A stretch of 64,000 bases of DNA from Calonectria ilicicola. Its lineage: Eukaryota; Ascomycota; Sordariomycetes; Hypocreales; Nectriaceae. The notes under the pieces are model-generated. The model did not search any database. It saw nothing but the letters and a program-made list of their open reading frames with translations, and was not told the origin of the DNA. Below are positions 31,843 to 41,632 of this stretch, piece after piece. Location of the stretch: positions 434,001 through 498,000 of the forward strand of contig CP085836.1 in NCBI GenBank assembly GCA_020809705.1. Reading direction: 5' to 3'. Position 1 is the first letter of the stretch; each line of letters opens with the position of its first letter. Made by a program: the position numbers and the translations under genes.

Positions 31843-33637
31843 ATGCTGTCTACACGTAAACGTCTCACCGGGGCTGCTCCCTGTAACCAACCGGTCGCAA
31901 AGAAGCCTAGAATTGGCTTCCAAACATTCCCGCACAGGTCTGCAGAATACCCTCCAACACCTCTAACCTATGAAGAGCCTCGGGAGATTATTATCACCGA
32001 GGACACACAATTTGAAAATTTGTCAGGAGATGGGAACCAGTCAGTGGCCGAAAGGTAGGTCAATGTAGCCCCAGTTCTTCTTCTCTGACTACTCCATCTC
32101 ACGATCACAAATTTACATTCCTAGTGGTCCTTTCGCCGATTCTCTATCCCAATCACGATGTGAAGAAATTAGCGATGGTCTCTTTGAAAAGTGCTGGGCG
32201 AAGCCTTGCGGACAGAGAGACTTCATCTACGGGAACCCAAACAAGCTGCTAGGAGGTGGCATGACGAAACTCGGCACTGTTAGTATCATTGTTGGATCAG
32301 ATATTGTTCATGCCACTATGTATATTTCCAAGGCCTCCAAGATAAGTTCCAATCAGACGCAGCTTGGGAAGCGGACTCAAAGGCCTTACATTCAATACCG
32401 ACCTCCAAGCGACACGATGGCCAACAATGGTGCGCGTTTTCTGGGCTCTAGTCGCTATGCTGGACCTTGTATCAATGAATCACACCTGACGCCTTCCGAA
32501 ATACCCTCCCAGGCCTTCAGTAAGGGTTTGCCTATTCGGTCCTATAAGACTGATTCGGTTGTTGGACCTTCAATCGGAACTGTGCCAATCCATGGACTAC
32601 CTGTGGTTGTGATACCCACGCTTATATCTTCGCCTGCAGCTGCTCCCTCTACTAGAGTGAAAACGTCTGATATTGTTATCGCCTTGCTCGCCCAGGCGGC
32701 CCAAGAAAATGCTGAGCTTCGGCACTTAATGGGCTGCGTAGCTGCAGGACAAGCAGTACCAAGTCAGACGGAGGCTTTCCAGAAATTCATTGATCAACTG
32801 GAAACTGGGCATGGAATCAAGAAGGAGCAGCAGAAGAGGCCAGCTGCAGATATACTGTGTGTGAATGGTAGAAGTGTCAGGAATTTCGCTGAGGAAGCTG
32901 AAGTTATTCTCAGCATTGTTCTTGCCTCTAACCCTAACCAAAAGTCTTCTACGCTTCGGTCTCCCCCTAAGAGCGATCCTCTGATTATTCTGTTGATTAA
33001 AAAAGCCTTAGATGATCCCACAACCAAGAAGAGTATTCGCCGGATAGCTGAAGGGCATCCAAAAAATGCTTATGCCAAGTATCTCAAGGCTATTCTTGAC
33101 GGATTATATAATCAGATAAAGCCTGCGGCTTGTGTTGAGCCTCCAGCCTCTCAAATTCGTCAGAAGGTCCCGGGAAGAACCTTCAAAGGTCATGCGAAGG
33201 ACTTGACGCCGTGCGTGGCGCCAGAGGTCGATCGGCGAGGGCTGCGGTCTCGACCTCTAATATTAAATCCCGAACTAGATCCTTCAGCCATTTTACTTGA
33301 GTTTGGCAGCGGTGATCGTTACCTGTTTCCCAGGTTCAGCATCTTGGAATCTTCCGCTGGTCCGGAAGGATCAGAAATTATCGCTTATTTCCTCCTTGTT
33401 TACAAAGGCGGTAACTCGGAGGATGCAGAAAATCCCGGCCTTGACTATTACCAACCTTTTACAATTCGAGTTCGAAAGGCAGGCGGTCTTGGTATGGAGG
33501 ACTTTGCGAAAGTGGTTGCTCCTCCGAACGAGGTTCGACAATATATGGATGACGTGATGGATAAAATGATGCGCGCAGAGCATGTACTTTCGGCTATAAG
33601 ACGCCAACGAGACCAAAAGACGGGAATGACAAAGTAG
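31843..33637 (+). CDS. Swc3-domain protein (SWR1 complex subunit 3-like), two exons
   Basis: Exons 31843-32054 and 32125-33637 join in frame across a 70-bp intron (GTAGGT ... CCTAG) to give 574 residues. After a basic N-terminus (STRKRLTGAAP, VAKKPRIGF) comes the Swc3 signature: FEKCWAKPCGQRD, NPNKLLGGGMTKLGTVSI then HATMYISK. A helical part follows with DIVIALLAQAAQENAELRHL and FQKFIDQLE, then a C-terminal beta-rich part GSGDRYLFPRFSILE, YYQPFTIRVRK and VVAPPNEVRQYMDDVMDKM. This order matches fungal Swc3 homologues, a subunit of the SWR1 complex that deposits H2A.Z. Swc3 is usually single-copy and conserved; the accessory setting and divergent sequence suggest this may be a paralogue rather than the core subunit. 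Confidence 0.82.
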
Positions 33638-34923
33638 CCGAAAGAGCCGACAACAGCCAATTTGATGCGAATCACTGCGAATCTAGCGCCGGTATAGTAG
33701 GACTTCAATGGGAATCTGCAATATGAAGGAACACCACGATCGAAGTAAAAAACTGTCTGTCTCTCTCTCTCTTTCTCACTCTATCTTGTGTGTCGTTCTA
33801 CGCAATTACCCTGGTCCTAAAATGAGCGAGTGCCAATGCTTGCAATTGCCCACAGCTCGTAATGGCGACGCCATCGATGAATGTCTTGGACAAATTGGCA
33901 CAACCCTCGCAAGGCCTGGAAATAGCACATGAGGTGAGGCACCGCCCCATTTACCCAAATAAGAATTGCGTAGCAGGAGGAATTAATCCACGATTTGCGC
34001 CAGCTAATTCGTCCGGTGGCCACGGCAATGAGCACCCGAATGGACAGGGCCTGTATCCACACGGGAGTGATTGATAGAAACGTGGAAAGGTCCTCTGATG
34101 TTAGTAAACCGTACCGGGATTACGTTCCTGATACCATTTTTAGAACCACATACACTATGCCGTGTCTCCAAGAGAAATGTGAAGCTTGTGCCTTCTCACT
34201 GCCCCCGTAACAGGCTATCTGCCCCACTTGCACTAATGCAGCGCAAAGGATTTACCGCGACATTGCGTCTCGGCTGTGTGAGGCTTGGGCAACGTCTCGG
34301 GGCCTGCTGTTGAAAATGCTAATACCATCTGTACTACAACTTCAATCTAAACCTCCCTCACTTCTGGGCACGGTCGATGAGAGAGCATCAAGGCAAGCAG
34401 CAGTCAGACCCACCTACCTGTTGGCTACATTCATTTTAATATCTATCAGATGGCCCGGTCAGCCTCGGGGTGCTTGGTGGCTTGATAGTCGGTTACGTGT
34501 TGTCGCGTGAAGCAGCTATGGTGGGTTAATTCAATGCACGGCCCATCTCCGACCGGCATGGACCAACATCCTCCCATGTTCAAAGCTAAACGAGAACAAG
34601 AGCAGTCCACCAGGTAAACCTACCAACCAGTTAAGGGGTAATCTCCGAGGTCAATCAGGTATCGCTCAGACCAACAGGGACATGATATCGCGTGGCTAAC
34701 ACTTGGATCACGCTTATCGTTTGCAGTCCAAGAGCCTTGCAAGGGGCTGGGGGATAGGTCCTCATATAGGCATAGGCATGGGTCATAAAAACGATTTAAT
34801 CGCGTCCTAGGCCAGTGATGTGGGATGAAAAAAAAACCCTTTCACACTAAACTTGGTTTCCTGCCTCATAAAAGACTACACCCACGTCGTTGCATCTTTA
34901 CACATACACACACACCTACGAGC
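33638..34923. other. intergenic
   Basis: 1.3 kb without a supported gene. A CT-rich microsatellite (ctctctctctctttct) lies near 33760. Frames at 33862-34313 on the plus strand are short and overlap one another. Confidence 0.4.
34867..34874 (+). promoter_or_regulatory. TATA-like element of the small two-exon gene
   Basis: CATAAAAG lies about 50 bases before ATG 34924, followed by a CA-rich leader (acatacacacacac). Confidence 0.4.
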
Positions 34924-35228
34924 ATGACGGACCTTCCGGAGGATGAATTAAAACGACTTGGTAAATACGATCCAGCTAGAACTCACAACATGGGCTAATA
35001 TGAATAGTCGAACAAGGAGTGATAGAAGATTCCGATGTGCTTTATCAAGGTGATGTGAATGCCATCGAAGATAAAGCATTGCGCCACGCCTATGCATACA
35101 ATTACGGCTCGGGTTATAAAGTTGCTGTTGTCAAATGCAAACATAAATACATCAAAGAATTCAGCAAAACGGCCTTAACGGCTCTCTTCCAAAGCATAGG
35201 CATAGATGAAGCTCTATGGTCAGTGTAA
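34924..35228 (+). CDS. small hypothetical protein, 85 residues, two exons
   Basis: Exon 1 (34924-34960) and exon 2 (35008-35228) are separated by a 47-bp intron with donor GTAAAT, branch GCTAAT and acceptor AATAG; the join is in frame. The product starts MTDLPEDELKRLVEQGVIED and continues with DVLYQGDVNAIEDKALRHAY and a basic, Lys-rich part. It is hydrophilic with no signal peptide or membrane span. No family is recognised. A TATA-like element and clean intron make it more credible than other short frames here. Confidence 0.6.
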
Positions 35229-35438
35229 CTGATCAAAGTTTAGATTTTAGGGCTATACGTATATACCTGTCCGTTCTCCAACATCACTAGGTTGTAGAGA
35301 ACCAGACGGAGACCCAAAAATATGACAGAAATTTGTACCTAAAGATATGTATAAACCCGAACTCGCTTTAGTGATGCCAGGTTGGGATAGCTGGGTGGCG
35401 GATATCATTCTGGTGCTACCGTACACCGCTTTGCGTGA

Positions 35439-35790
35439 TTAGCACTGTTTTCCTTTGCCTTTGGGCACTTTCATATCAACTAGAAGCCCCTGGGCTTCCT
35501 TAACACGTTGGAACAACACCGAGAAAACAATTGTCTCAATTTTAGAGTCGAGAAACCCCTCCTCACTCAACCCTTCATCTATCATAATATTGCGTTTATT
35601 TCGTTTCGAAGCCAGTGCCTTTTGAACCTTTTTAATAGTCTCGACGTATTTGGACAGTTGCCTATTCTCGAATTTGCTAAGCGCAGCTCCATACTTTTGC
35701 AGAAGTCGAATGCCCTCAGGATGCGATGACCCCGCAGCCATATCAAGTGGCGTTTTACCACTGCCATGGTGTACTGGTGCTAGCGGTTTG
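35439..35790 (-). pseudogene. truncated ankyrin protein fragment
   Basis: The minus strand from about 35790 reads PVHHGSGKTPLDMAAGSSHP EGIRLLQKYGAAL, the end of an ankyrin unit, then a hydrophilic helical tail (NRQLSKYVETIKKVQKALAS) to a stop at 35439. An ATG within the unit (35741) would give 100 residues, but the ankyrin array expected upstream is missing. It is therefore the 3' end of a lost ankyrin gene, or a last exon whose upstream exons are elsewhere. Confidence 0.5.
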
Positions 35791-36617
35791 GTGCAGAGTT
35801 AATGTAGTTGTAGTCTCTGTCTGTATAGACCTTGATTTAAATAATTTATGAGGCCTTTGCGGGGCCAATCCTTGGGCATCTTGGGATGCTATGCTGGTGC
35901 AGGCTTAATTATATTATCTTCATTCTCTACCCTCCCTGTCTCCACTGATACTCAGCCTCATATCATGAAACATGTTCTCACATGCATCCAGCGATTATCC
36001 AAGAGACTTGATTCCAGGGTCGGGAACCAAGTAACGCAGGGAACTTGGGGGCTGCGTTGATTTGCAAATATAAGAAGCTGAAAAGGTTCAAATCACGTCC
36101 ACTCTGAACCTACTCACTTCCGGAAATAGACATATGCATGTATATAGCGACAAGCCGACTGAGCATGGAGTGAATAGACCGGCCGAGATTAGAGTATGTC
36201 AGAGGGCATGTGGTTCCACAAATAGCAATATATTGACACAATCACAATCACGTTTCGAATCTGGAAGTAGGCATGTCACGAAATGTCGGTGGCTAGAGGC
36301 ACAAGCGACAAGGGCTTGTCATGAATTAGGGACACCCAGTGTATACGTCGCAGTGCCAAAGGCATTAAACACTTGCACCGTAAACCGAACATCACCTTTT
36401 GCAAGGCAAGGCCATGGCTGGTTGGCATGGGAGATAGCAACCAAATTTTCGCTTGTGGCAGGAATTGCCATTATCTTGACACATAGACATTGTATCATCA
36501 TTGCGAGCGGGTAAAAAGGTCTTCACCTGCTTCGAGTAGTAATAATTACTCTTTGTTATACAAGCGACCTTACCGTACTAACAAAAAATATCTCAACACA
36601 GTCTGCTAGCTCTTGCA
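35791..36617. other. intergenic
   Basis: No gene supported. A plus-strand frame at 36134-36514 starts at ATG but shows no domain. Confidence 0.35.
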
Positions 36618-36908
36618 TTGATAGCGAGCAATACATCCAATACTCCGGCAGCATCTGAGCTTGCTCCACCTTTTTTATATACTGGGCAGGCGGAAGCGTA
36701 CATGAGACTCCCTGGCATTGACACACTCGTGCCAATAGACTACAAGAAATCATCGAAAATCGCGATCGAAAGCCACCAGAGAAATGTGAGAGGATCGACA
36801 CGATATCGAGAAAAAAAAAAAAGAGGTTTGAATGAAATGGAGGGACTATTGCAAAGCCCTTGCAGCACTATACGACAAATGGAGGACAGGGAACTTCCTT
36901 GCATCTGA
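36618..36908 (+). pseudogene. bZIP basic-region fragment
   Basis: The frame reads LPGIDTLVPIDYKKSSKIAI, then HQRNVRGSTRYREKKKRGLN EMEGLLQS. The RN-x-x-x-S-x-R-[YF]-R-x-KKK pattern preceded by VP-[IV]-D matches the basic region of a common ascomycete bZIP group (N..AS.RFR.KKK). It ends at a stop soon after, before a full leucine zipper, and has no ATG in frame at its start. A run of 12 A (36810-36821) lies inside the basic region. Either an exon of an unresolved gene or a decayed one. Confidence 0.4.
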
Positions 36909-37249
36909 TTCGTTAGACGATCTCTCAAATTTCTCCTAGACAGCCGCTTATAATTGTCTGGGAAAAGAAATAATAACTTGCCACTTCCAAGAAGTGTGGA
37001 GCCACGTGGCGCCTCTCCTAAGACCTTTCCAACGTGAGCCCATCAGGAAACCCTGTACATTTCAGACCGGAAAATGATTGTCCCCTGTGATTTGATTGGC
37101 TACAAAAGGAAGGTAGGTCTACAAATACATATTCTCCCAGATAATTACCACTTGAAAAGAAAACCCTCATCTTTCATCCTTTGCTCGACCCCCACCACTT
37201 CATTCTCCTGCTTATTCCAGAGCCTATCGTTATCGACACCCTGCTGCAA
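36909..37249. other. upstream region of the large ankyrin gene
   Basis: Contains a TATA-like ctacaaaag near 37100 and an upstream ATG at 37073 whose frame (37074-37340) overlaps the start of the ankyrin gene. No separate gene supported. Confidence 0.35.
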
Positions 37250-40018
37250 ATGTCTCGGGTATTTGACTTCTGTGGACCCGCTCAAGCCGGCCAGACCGCC
37301 ACGACAATCCACTCTGCATCAACAAACGGGCAGGCGATAATTGTCGTATCGCTCTTGAGCAATGGGGCCGATGTGAATGCATCCGATGAGGACGGCGACG
37401 CACCACTGCACTGTGCAGCGCTTGAAGGACATGTCGAAGTTGTGAACCTACTCCTCAGCCATGGGGCCAATGTGAATGCTGCAAATCCGGGCGGTGACAC
37501 GGCCCTTAGCGATGCGTCAAAAGGAGGACATACTGAAGTTGTGAACTCACTCCTGAGATATGGGGCCAACTTCAATGCAGCTGACCAGTACGGTGACACA
37601 CCACTACATGGTGCATCGTCTGGAGGACATGACGAAGTTGTGAAACTACTCCTAAGCAATGGGGCTGATGTCAATGCCTCTAACTATTACGGTGACAAAC
37701 CACTACACTGTGCATCGCTTGGAGGACATGACGAAGTTGTGAAACTACTCCTAAGCAATGGGGCCAATGTCAATGCATTTGGCGGGGATGGCGACACAGC
37801 ACTGCACTGTGCATCGCTTGGAGGGCATATCAAAGTTGTGAACCTACTCCTAAGCAATGGGGCCAATGTGAATGCTGCAAATTCTGACGGTGACACGGCC
37901 CTGAGCTATGCGTCAGAACGAGGGCATATTGAAGTTACCAACTCACTCCTGAGATATGAGGCCAACGTCAATGCATCCGATGAGGACGGCGACACAGCAC
38001 TGCACTGTGCAGCGCTTGGAGGACATGTCGAAGTTGTGAACCTACTCCTAAGCAATGGGGCCAATGTGAATGCTGTAAATTCTGACGGTGACACGGCCCT
38101 GAGCTATGCGTCAGAACGAGGGCATACTGAAGTTGTCAACTCACTCCTGAGATATGGTTCTGGAGTCAATACCGTTGACAATTACCAATTGACACCCATT
38201 CACCGCGCATCGCTGCAGGGGTACAACCAAATTGTTCAACTGCTCCTGCAAAGCGGAGCTAAAATGGATGTCGTTGATGCCGCTGGTTCAACACCCCTTC
38301 ACGCTGCATCGGGACTAGGGCATCACGAAGTTGTCAAGATACTCTTAGACAAGGGGGCTGATATCAAGGCCGTCGATAACAGCGGCTGCAGACCGTCCGT
38401 TTGGGCATCGTCACAGGTCAGGAAGGTATACGAACGCCATTTTCTCGAGGTCCCTATCGTTGATACCTCGGACGCTTCAGTTGCCATTATCTGCGGAAAT
38501 TTGTCCGAATTGAATGCTGTTGCTTTTCTAATGGGTGATCACCAGAGTTTGGTGGATGATGATGATAACCAATATATTTCTGGGTCTGTGGAAGGGCGCC
38601 ATGCCTTCGCCACACTCTTAGACCCAAAAACTCACACATATGTCAGAGCAAAAAAGATTACGGCGCAGATTACCAAAGTCTTCCCGTCTATCCAGTTTAT
38701 TCTGCTGTTGGGGATGTACAGCAAAATATCAACAACGGATTGGATTGGAGAGGGAACATTGCAACAGCCCCACAATCACGCTGAGTATGATGCCCTTCAA
38801 TTTTTAAAAAGGTTGCGAGCAAATATACTCGTACTCTATAAGAGTACAAGAGAATTGCGAGCAGATATACGTATACTCTATCAGAATAGTGTATTGGGGA
38901 GAGGGCTGCAGCCCGATGGCTCACCATGCTCTAACATTTACTTCGCTCACTTTTTACCCGCAGCCGGACTAGTAGGCTTGATGCTCTGTTGGAAGTCAGA
39001 TGCTAACAACAGGGGCGATGTACACTACAATGAACTTTCCGTTGCTGTGAGAAATAGAGACAAGGAAACCGTTGAGACGCTCATCAAAGTGTATAAAACC
39101 ACTGGTGCCGCTGCGTGGGCTTTTCAAGGCGCAACATCCTACTGCGGGACACTATCTATCATGGAAATACTTTTCAATCAAGTTAGCGAACATAACCGAA
39201 ACCGAACGATGTTAAACGCCATATACGCAGAGAATAAACCTGTTATAAATTTCCTCCTCGGGAAAATCGACAACATACAGCATGAACGTTACGAGAATGG
39301 CATATATTGGCTCGACGCTGCCGCTAAGACAGGAAATCGAGAAATCGCACAGCTTCTTTTACTCAAAGGGGCAGATCCTAATCTCTCAGGGCTGTCTGAA
39401 CCAAGTCCTCTTCACACTGCGGCAAAGTGTGGACATGGCGAAATTGTGCAGCTGCTCTTAGAGAGTGGTGCAAATATCAAGATGGAGAGCATGGCTCCAT
39501 ACTCCATCCTAGACGCTGCTTCAAAGGGTCATGGAGACATTGTGCAGATGCTTTTAGAAGCCGGAGCAAATATCGATATTCGAAATGGGGACGATGACAC
39601 TGCTCTTCATAAAGCCGCATCCAAAGGGCATGTAAAAGTCGCGAAGCTGCTCGTAGCCAATGGAGCAGATATAAATGCAACTAATAATCTCGACAATAGT
39701 CCTCTTCATGTGGCCGTACTGAACGGGCACGAAGAGATTGTGCAGATGTTACTGGATGCGAAGGCAGACGTCAAAATTAAAAATGATTACAGAGTTACTG
39801 CTTTCCAAATTGCGAGATTCCAAAAGTTGAAGCAGATTAAGAGAATGCTCTCAAAACACGTATCGAAGAGGAGGAGAGCGAATCAAAATGGAGATGTCCA
39901 AGGCATGATCTGGGGTGATAAGGCAATAGAGAACAGCCCGAGTGAACGAGCCTTTTTGACAATTGAGCCATGGCTCCTCCAGCACTACCCAAATCTGCGG
40001 GCATATTTAGGCTATTAA
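37250..40018 (+). CDS. ANK array - nucleoside phosphorylase-like remnant - ANK array protein, 922 residues
   Basis: The single frame starts at ATG 37250 (MSRVFDFCGPAQ). Eleven 33-residue ankyrin units fill residues 19-381 (for example PLHCASLGGHDEVVKLLLSN). Residues about 408-492 read SVAIICGNLSELNAVAFLMG, then YISGSVEGRHAFATLLD and FPSIQFILLLGM, the order of N-terminal motifs in fungal PNP_UDP_1 domains (vgwICAL..E..A, Y.lGsIg.HnVv, fPsIkfgLmVGI). The Gly-rich end of the last motif is replaced (MYSKI), and the rest of the domain and any NACHT/NB-ARC part are missing. A linker with an internal tandem duplication (RLRANILVLY / ELRADIRILY) leads to five clear and some worn ankyrin units at about 600-860. 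PNP-ANK arrangements occur in fungal NLR-like proteins; enzyme activity here is doubtful. Confidence 0.85.
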   Translation: MSRVFDFCGPAQAGQTATTIHSASTNGQAIIVVSLLSNGADVNASDEDGDAPLHCAALEGHVEVVNLLLSHGANVNAANPGGDTALSDASKGGHTEVVNSLLRYGANFNAADQYGDTPLHGASSGGHDEVVKLLLSNGADVNASNYYGDKPLHCASLGGHDEVVKLLLSNGANVNAFGGDGDTALHCASLGGHIKVVNLLLSNGANVNAANSDGDTALSYASERGHIEVTNSLLRYEANVNASDEDGDTALHCAALGGHVEVVNLLLSNGANVNAVNSDGDTALSYASERGHTEVVNSLLRYGSGVNTVDNYQLTPIHRASLQGYNQIVQLLLQSGAKMDVVDAAGSTPLHAASGLGHHEVVKILLDKGADIKAVDNSGCRPSVWASSQVRKVYERHFLEVPIVDTSDASVAIICGNLSELNAVAFLMGDHQSLVDDDDNQYISGSVEGRHAFATLLDPKTHTYVRAKKITAQITKVFPSIQFILLLGMYSKISTTDWIGEGTLQQPHNHAEYDALQFLKRLRANILVLYKSTRELRADIRILYQNSVLGRGLQPDGSPCSNIYFAHFLPAAGLVGLMLCWKSDANNRGDVHYNELSVAVRNRDKETVETLIKVYKTTGAAAWAFQGATSYCGTLSIMEILFNQVSEHNRNRTMLNAIYAENKPVINFLLGKIDNIQHERYENGIYWLDAAAKTGNREIAQLLLLKGADPNLSGLSEPSPLHTAAKCGHGEIVQLLLESGANIKMESMAPYSILDAASKGHGDIVQMLLEAGANIDIRNGDDDTALHKAASKGHVKVAKLLVANGADINATNNLDNSPLHVAVLNGHEEIVQMLLDAKADVKIKNDYRVTAFQIARFQKLKQIKRMLSKHVSKRRRANQNGDVQGMIWGDKAIENSPSERAFLTIEPWLLQHYPNLRAYLGY
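37403..38392 (+). repeat. ankyrin array with 198-bp higher-order units
   Basis: Ten 99-bp units run from 37403 in strict register. The pairs starting 37403, 37799 and 37997 are more alike to each other (LHCA...VVNLLLS.GANVNA followed by ALS.AS..GH.EV.NSLLRY) than neighbouring single units are, so duplication happened in two-unit steps. Confidence 0.8.
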
Positions 40019-40199
40019 ACCGACCTACTGCAACCACAGTCAAAATAGAGTTCTTGAATATTTTCAATAAAGAAGAAATAAGTCCTGGTTCTGCTCGCGT
40101 TTTGTTGTTAGCCCGAATGCTACCTCATTTGTGTCATGTAGGCCGTGTGATTGAGTATTAATCAACCTTTTACTTTAAAGGGCCCCTCCTCGCAAAAAG
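40019..40199. other. 3' flank of the large ankyrin gene
   Basis: AT-rich with aataaag-type sequence at about 40065 (caataaagaagaaataag), plausible for 3' end formation. Confidence 0.3.
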
Positions 40200-40760
40200 A
40201 TGACACAGCAAATGTGGTTGCTCGAGGCCAACAACGGTGAAATGGGTGCAAGGAGACTCCTAGTTAGGCTTGGATAGCTTGATCACTTGGAGGGATCCTT
40301 TTCTCGATGCAGAGTGAAGGCGAGTACAGCCATTGATATCGACGAAATTGATGTCGGGTCAGTAGCCTAGGAGGTAGCCCAACGATTTTAGCGTCTCTCT
40401 TACGCAATACATAGTGAATAGGCGTGCAACGAGATGCATCACCAGCATTAATGTTAGCTCCGTGGCCTTGAAGCAGCGTGGTTGCTTCGGCATGTCCTCT
40501 CTGTAATGCAGAATGAAAGGACGTGCAACTATCATTGGCGTTTTTATTTAGAAGTAGGTTGATAACTTCCGCGTCGCCTTGTCGCGATGGTTCGTGGACT
40601 CAGTCAGTGAGATCTTGACCTGTAGTCAGTTGAACCTGCGCGCTAACGCCGTTTTCTTTCTTTTTGCATCGCCACTCGTACTCTGAATTTCCATCTTGTT
40701 CGATGTTCTGTGCATTTTATAATAGAGCGTTGATCCAAGCTCAACACTTCTAGCAAAAAA
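40200..40760 (-). pseudogene. dead paralogue of the 24876-25913 ankyrin gene (copy D)
   Basis: The minus strand begins MHRTSNKMEIQSTSGDAKRK at about 40713, matching MNKTLNEMRIQSISGHREEA of the live copy, then QVKISLTESTNHRDKATRKL against CQDLTKRIDEASRKGDTEVL, then ankyrin pieces (CTPIHYVLRKRDAKIVG; DINGCTRLHSASRKGS in other frames). Stops and several frame changes break it and only about three units remain. Loss of the near-identical central units is consistent with unequal exchange. Confidence 0.75.
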
Positions 40761-41632
40761 GGAAATCACGAAGAAAGAGCATGTGCGAGGCTTCCTGTTG
40801 GCTACGCGTATCAAGCCTTTGTGAAAATGGCATGTTTGAGCTCCTTGACATAGTCATCGATGCAGTCACGTGTATGCGCACACCATGTTAGCTAAACGTA
40901 GTGAGAGCTCCCTGCCCCCTTCATTGCGCAACAGTTATAAGTCTCGCTGAAATAACCGATAGTCACTATAACATACTAAAGCTGATGAGCAAGGCTTCCT
41001 AAGATTAGGCTGCGGGTTCAGGTATGAAGCTCCAGGGAGCGCGCAGTCATTGGTAGGCGTGTTGCACTGGAATTGAGTTGCATTTAGGTGCCCTTTGTTA
41101 TCACAGGGGCTGCGGTCACAGGCTTACAGAGGCTCCTGAGCGCTGCTACACGCTGCAGTAGTTGCCGCAATAGCGATCATTGACCAAGCTTCCGCCCTAT
41201 GGTATAGCGGTCAAGAACACATCCGTTACACCCCTAGTGTTTGGCCGGAGAACAGAAATACCGACTGCGCCTTGACAAGGCATACTTTTGGCTGCTTCGT
41301 ACACGAACCTGACGACTTCATACGTTGGGCGTTTTTATTCCATAAGCATCAAATGAGGGAGATCCAGAACACCACTCAACCCGATCTTGCCGCCGCGTTC
41401 ACTCATCTTCCAAGCAGCCAAAAATCCACCCACGGCTAAATGGCTAAGGTATCTCTTGGGCTACTACAGATTGCACAATTATGTGTACCAGACGATTTGC
41501 CGAACGTAGCCAGGGGGTTCTGCCCTCTTCGGCCCAAGGCTGCTCTATGACACAGGTGTCTCGATCCCCTAATTCGAAATATTGTCTCATGCCTAAGGAA
41601 TCGGAATGAGTTCAGGTAAAATCTCTCAGCTG
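40405..41632. repeat. copy D of the second direct duplication (partner 25720-26795)
   Basis: See the copy C anchors. D has an extra block of roughly 70 bases near 41355-41430 (with ccaagcagccaaaaatccac) that is absent from C, and lacks part of C near 26430-26460. Confidence 0.85.

Noticed and set aside
37282..38094. Minus-strand open frames across the large ankyrin gene
   Set aside because: They are antisense products of the repetitive ankyrin coding sequence and share its period.
37250..40018. A full NLR (PNP-NACHT-ANK)
   Set aside because: No P-loop (GxxxxGK[ST]) or other NTPase motif is present in the residues between the arrays.
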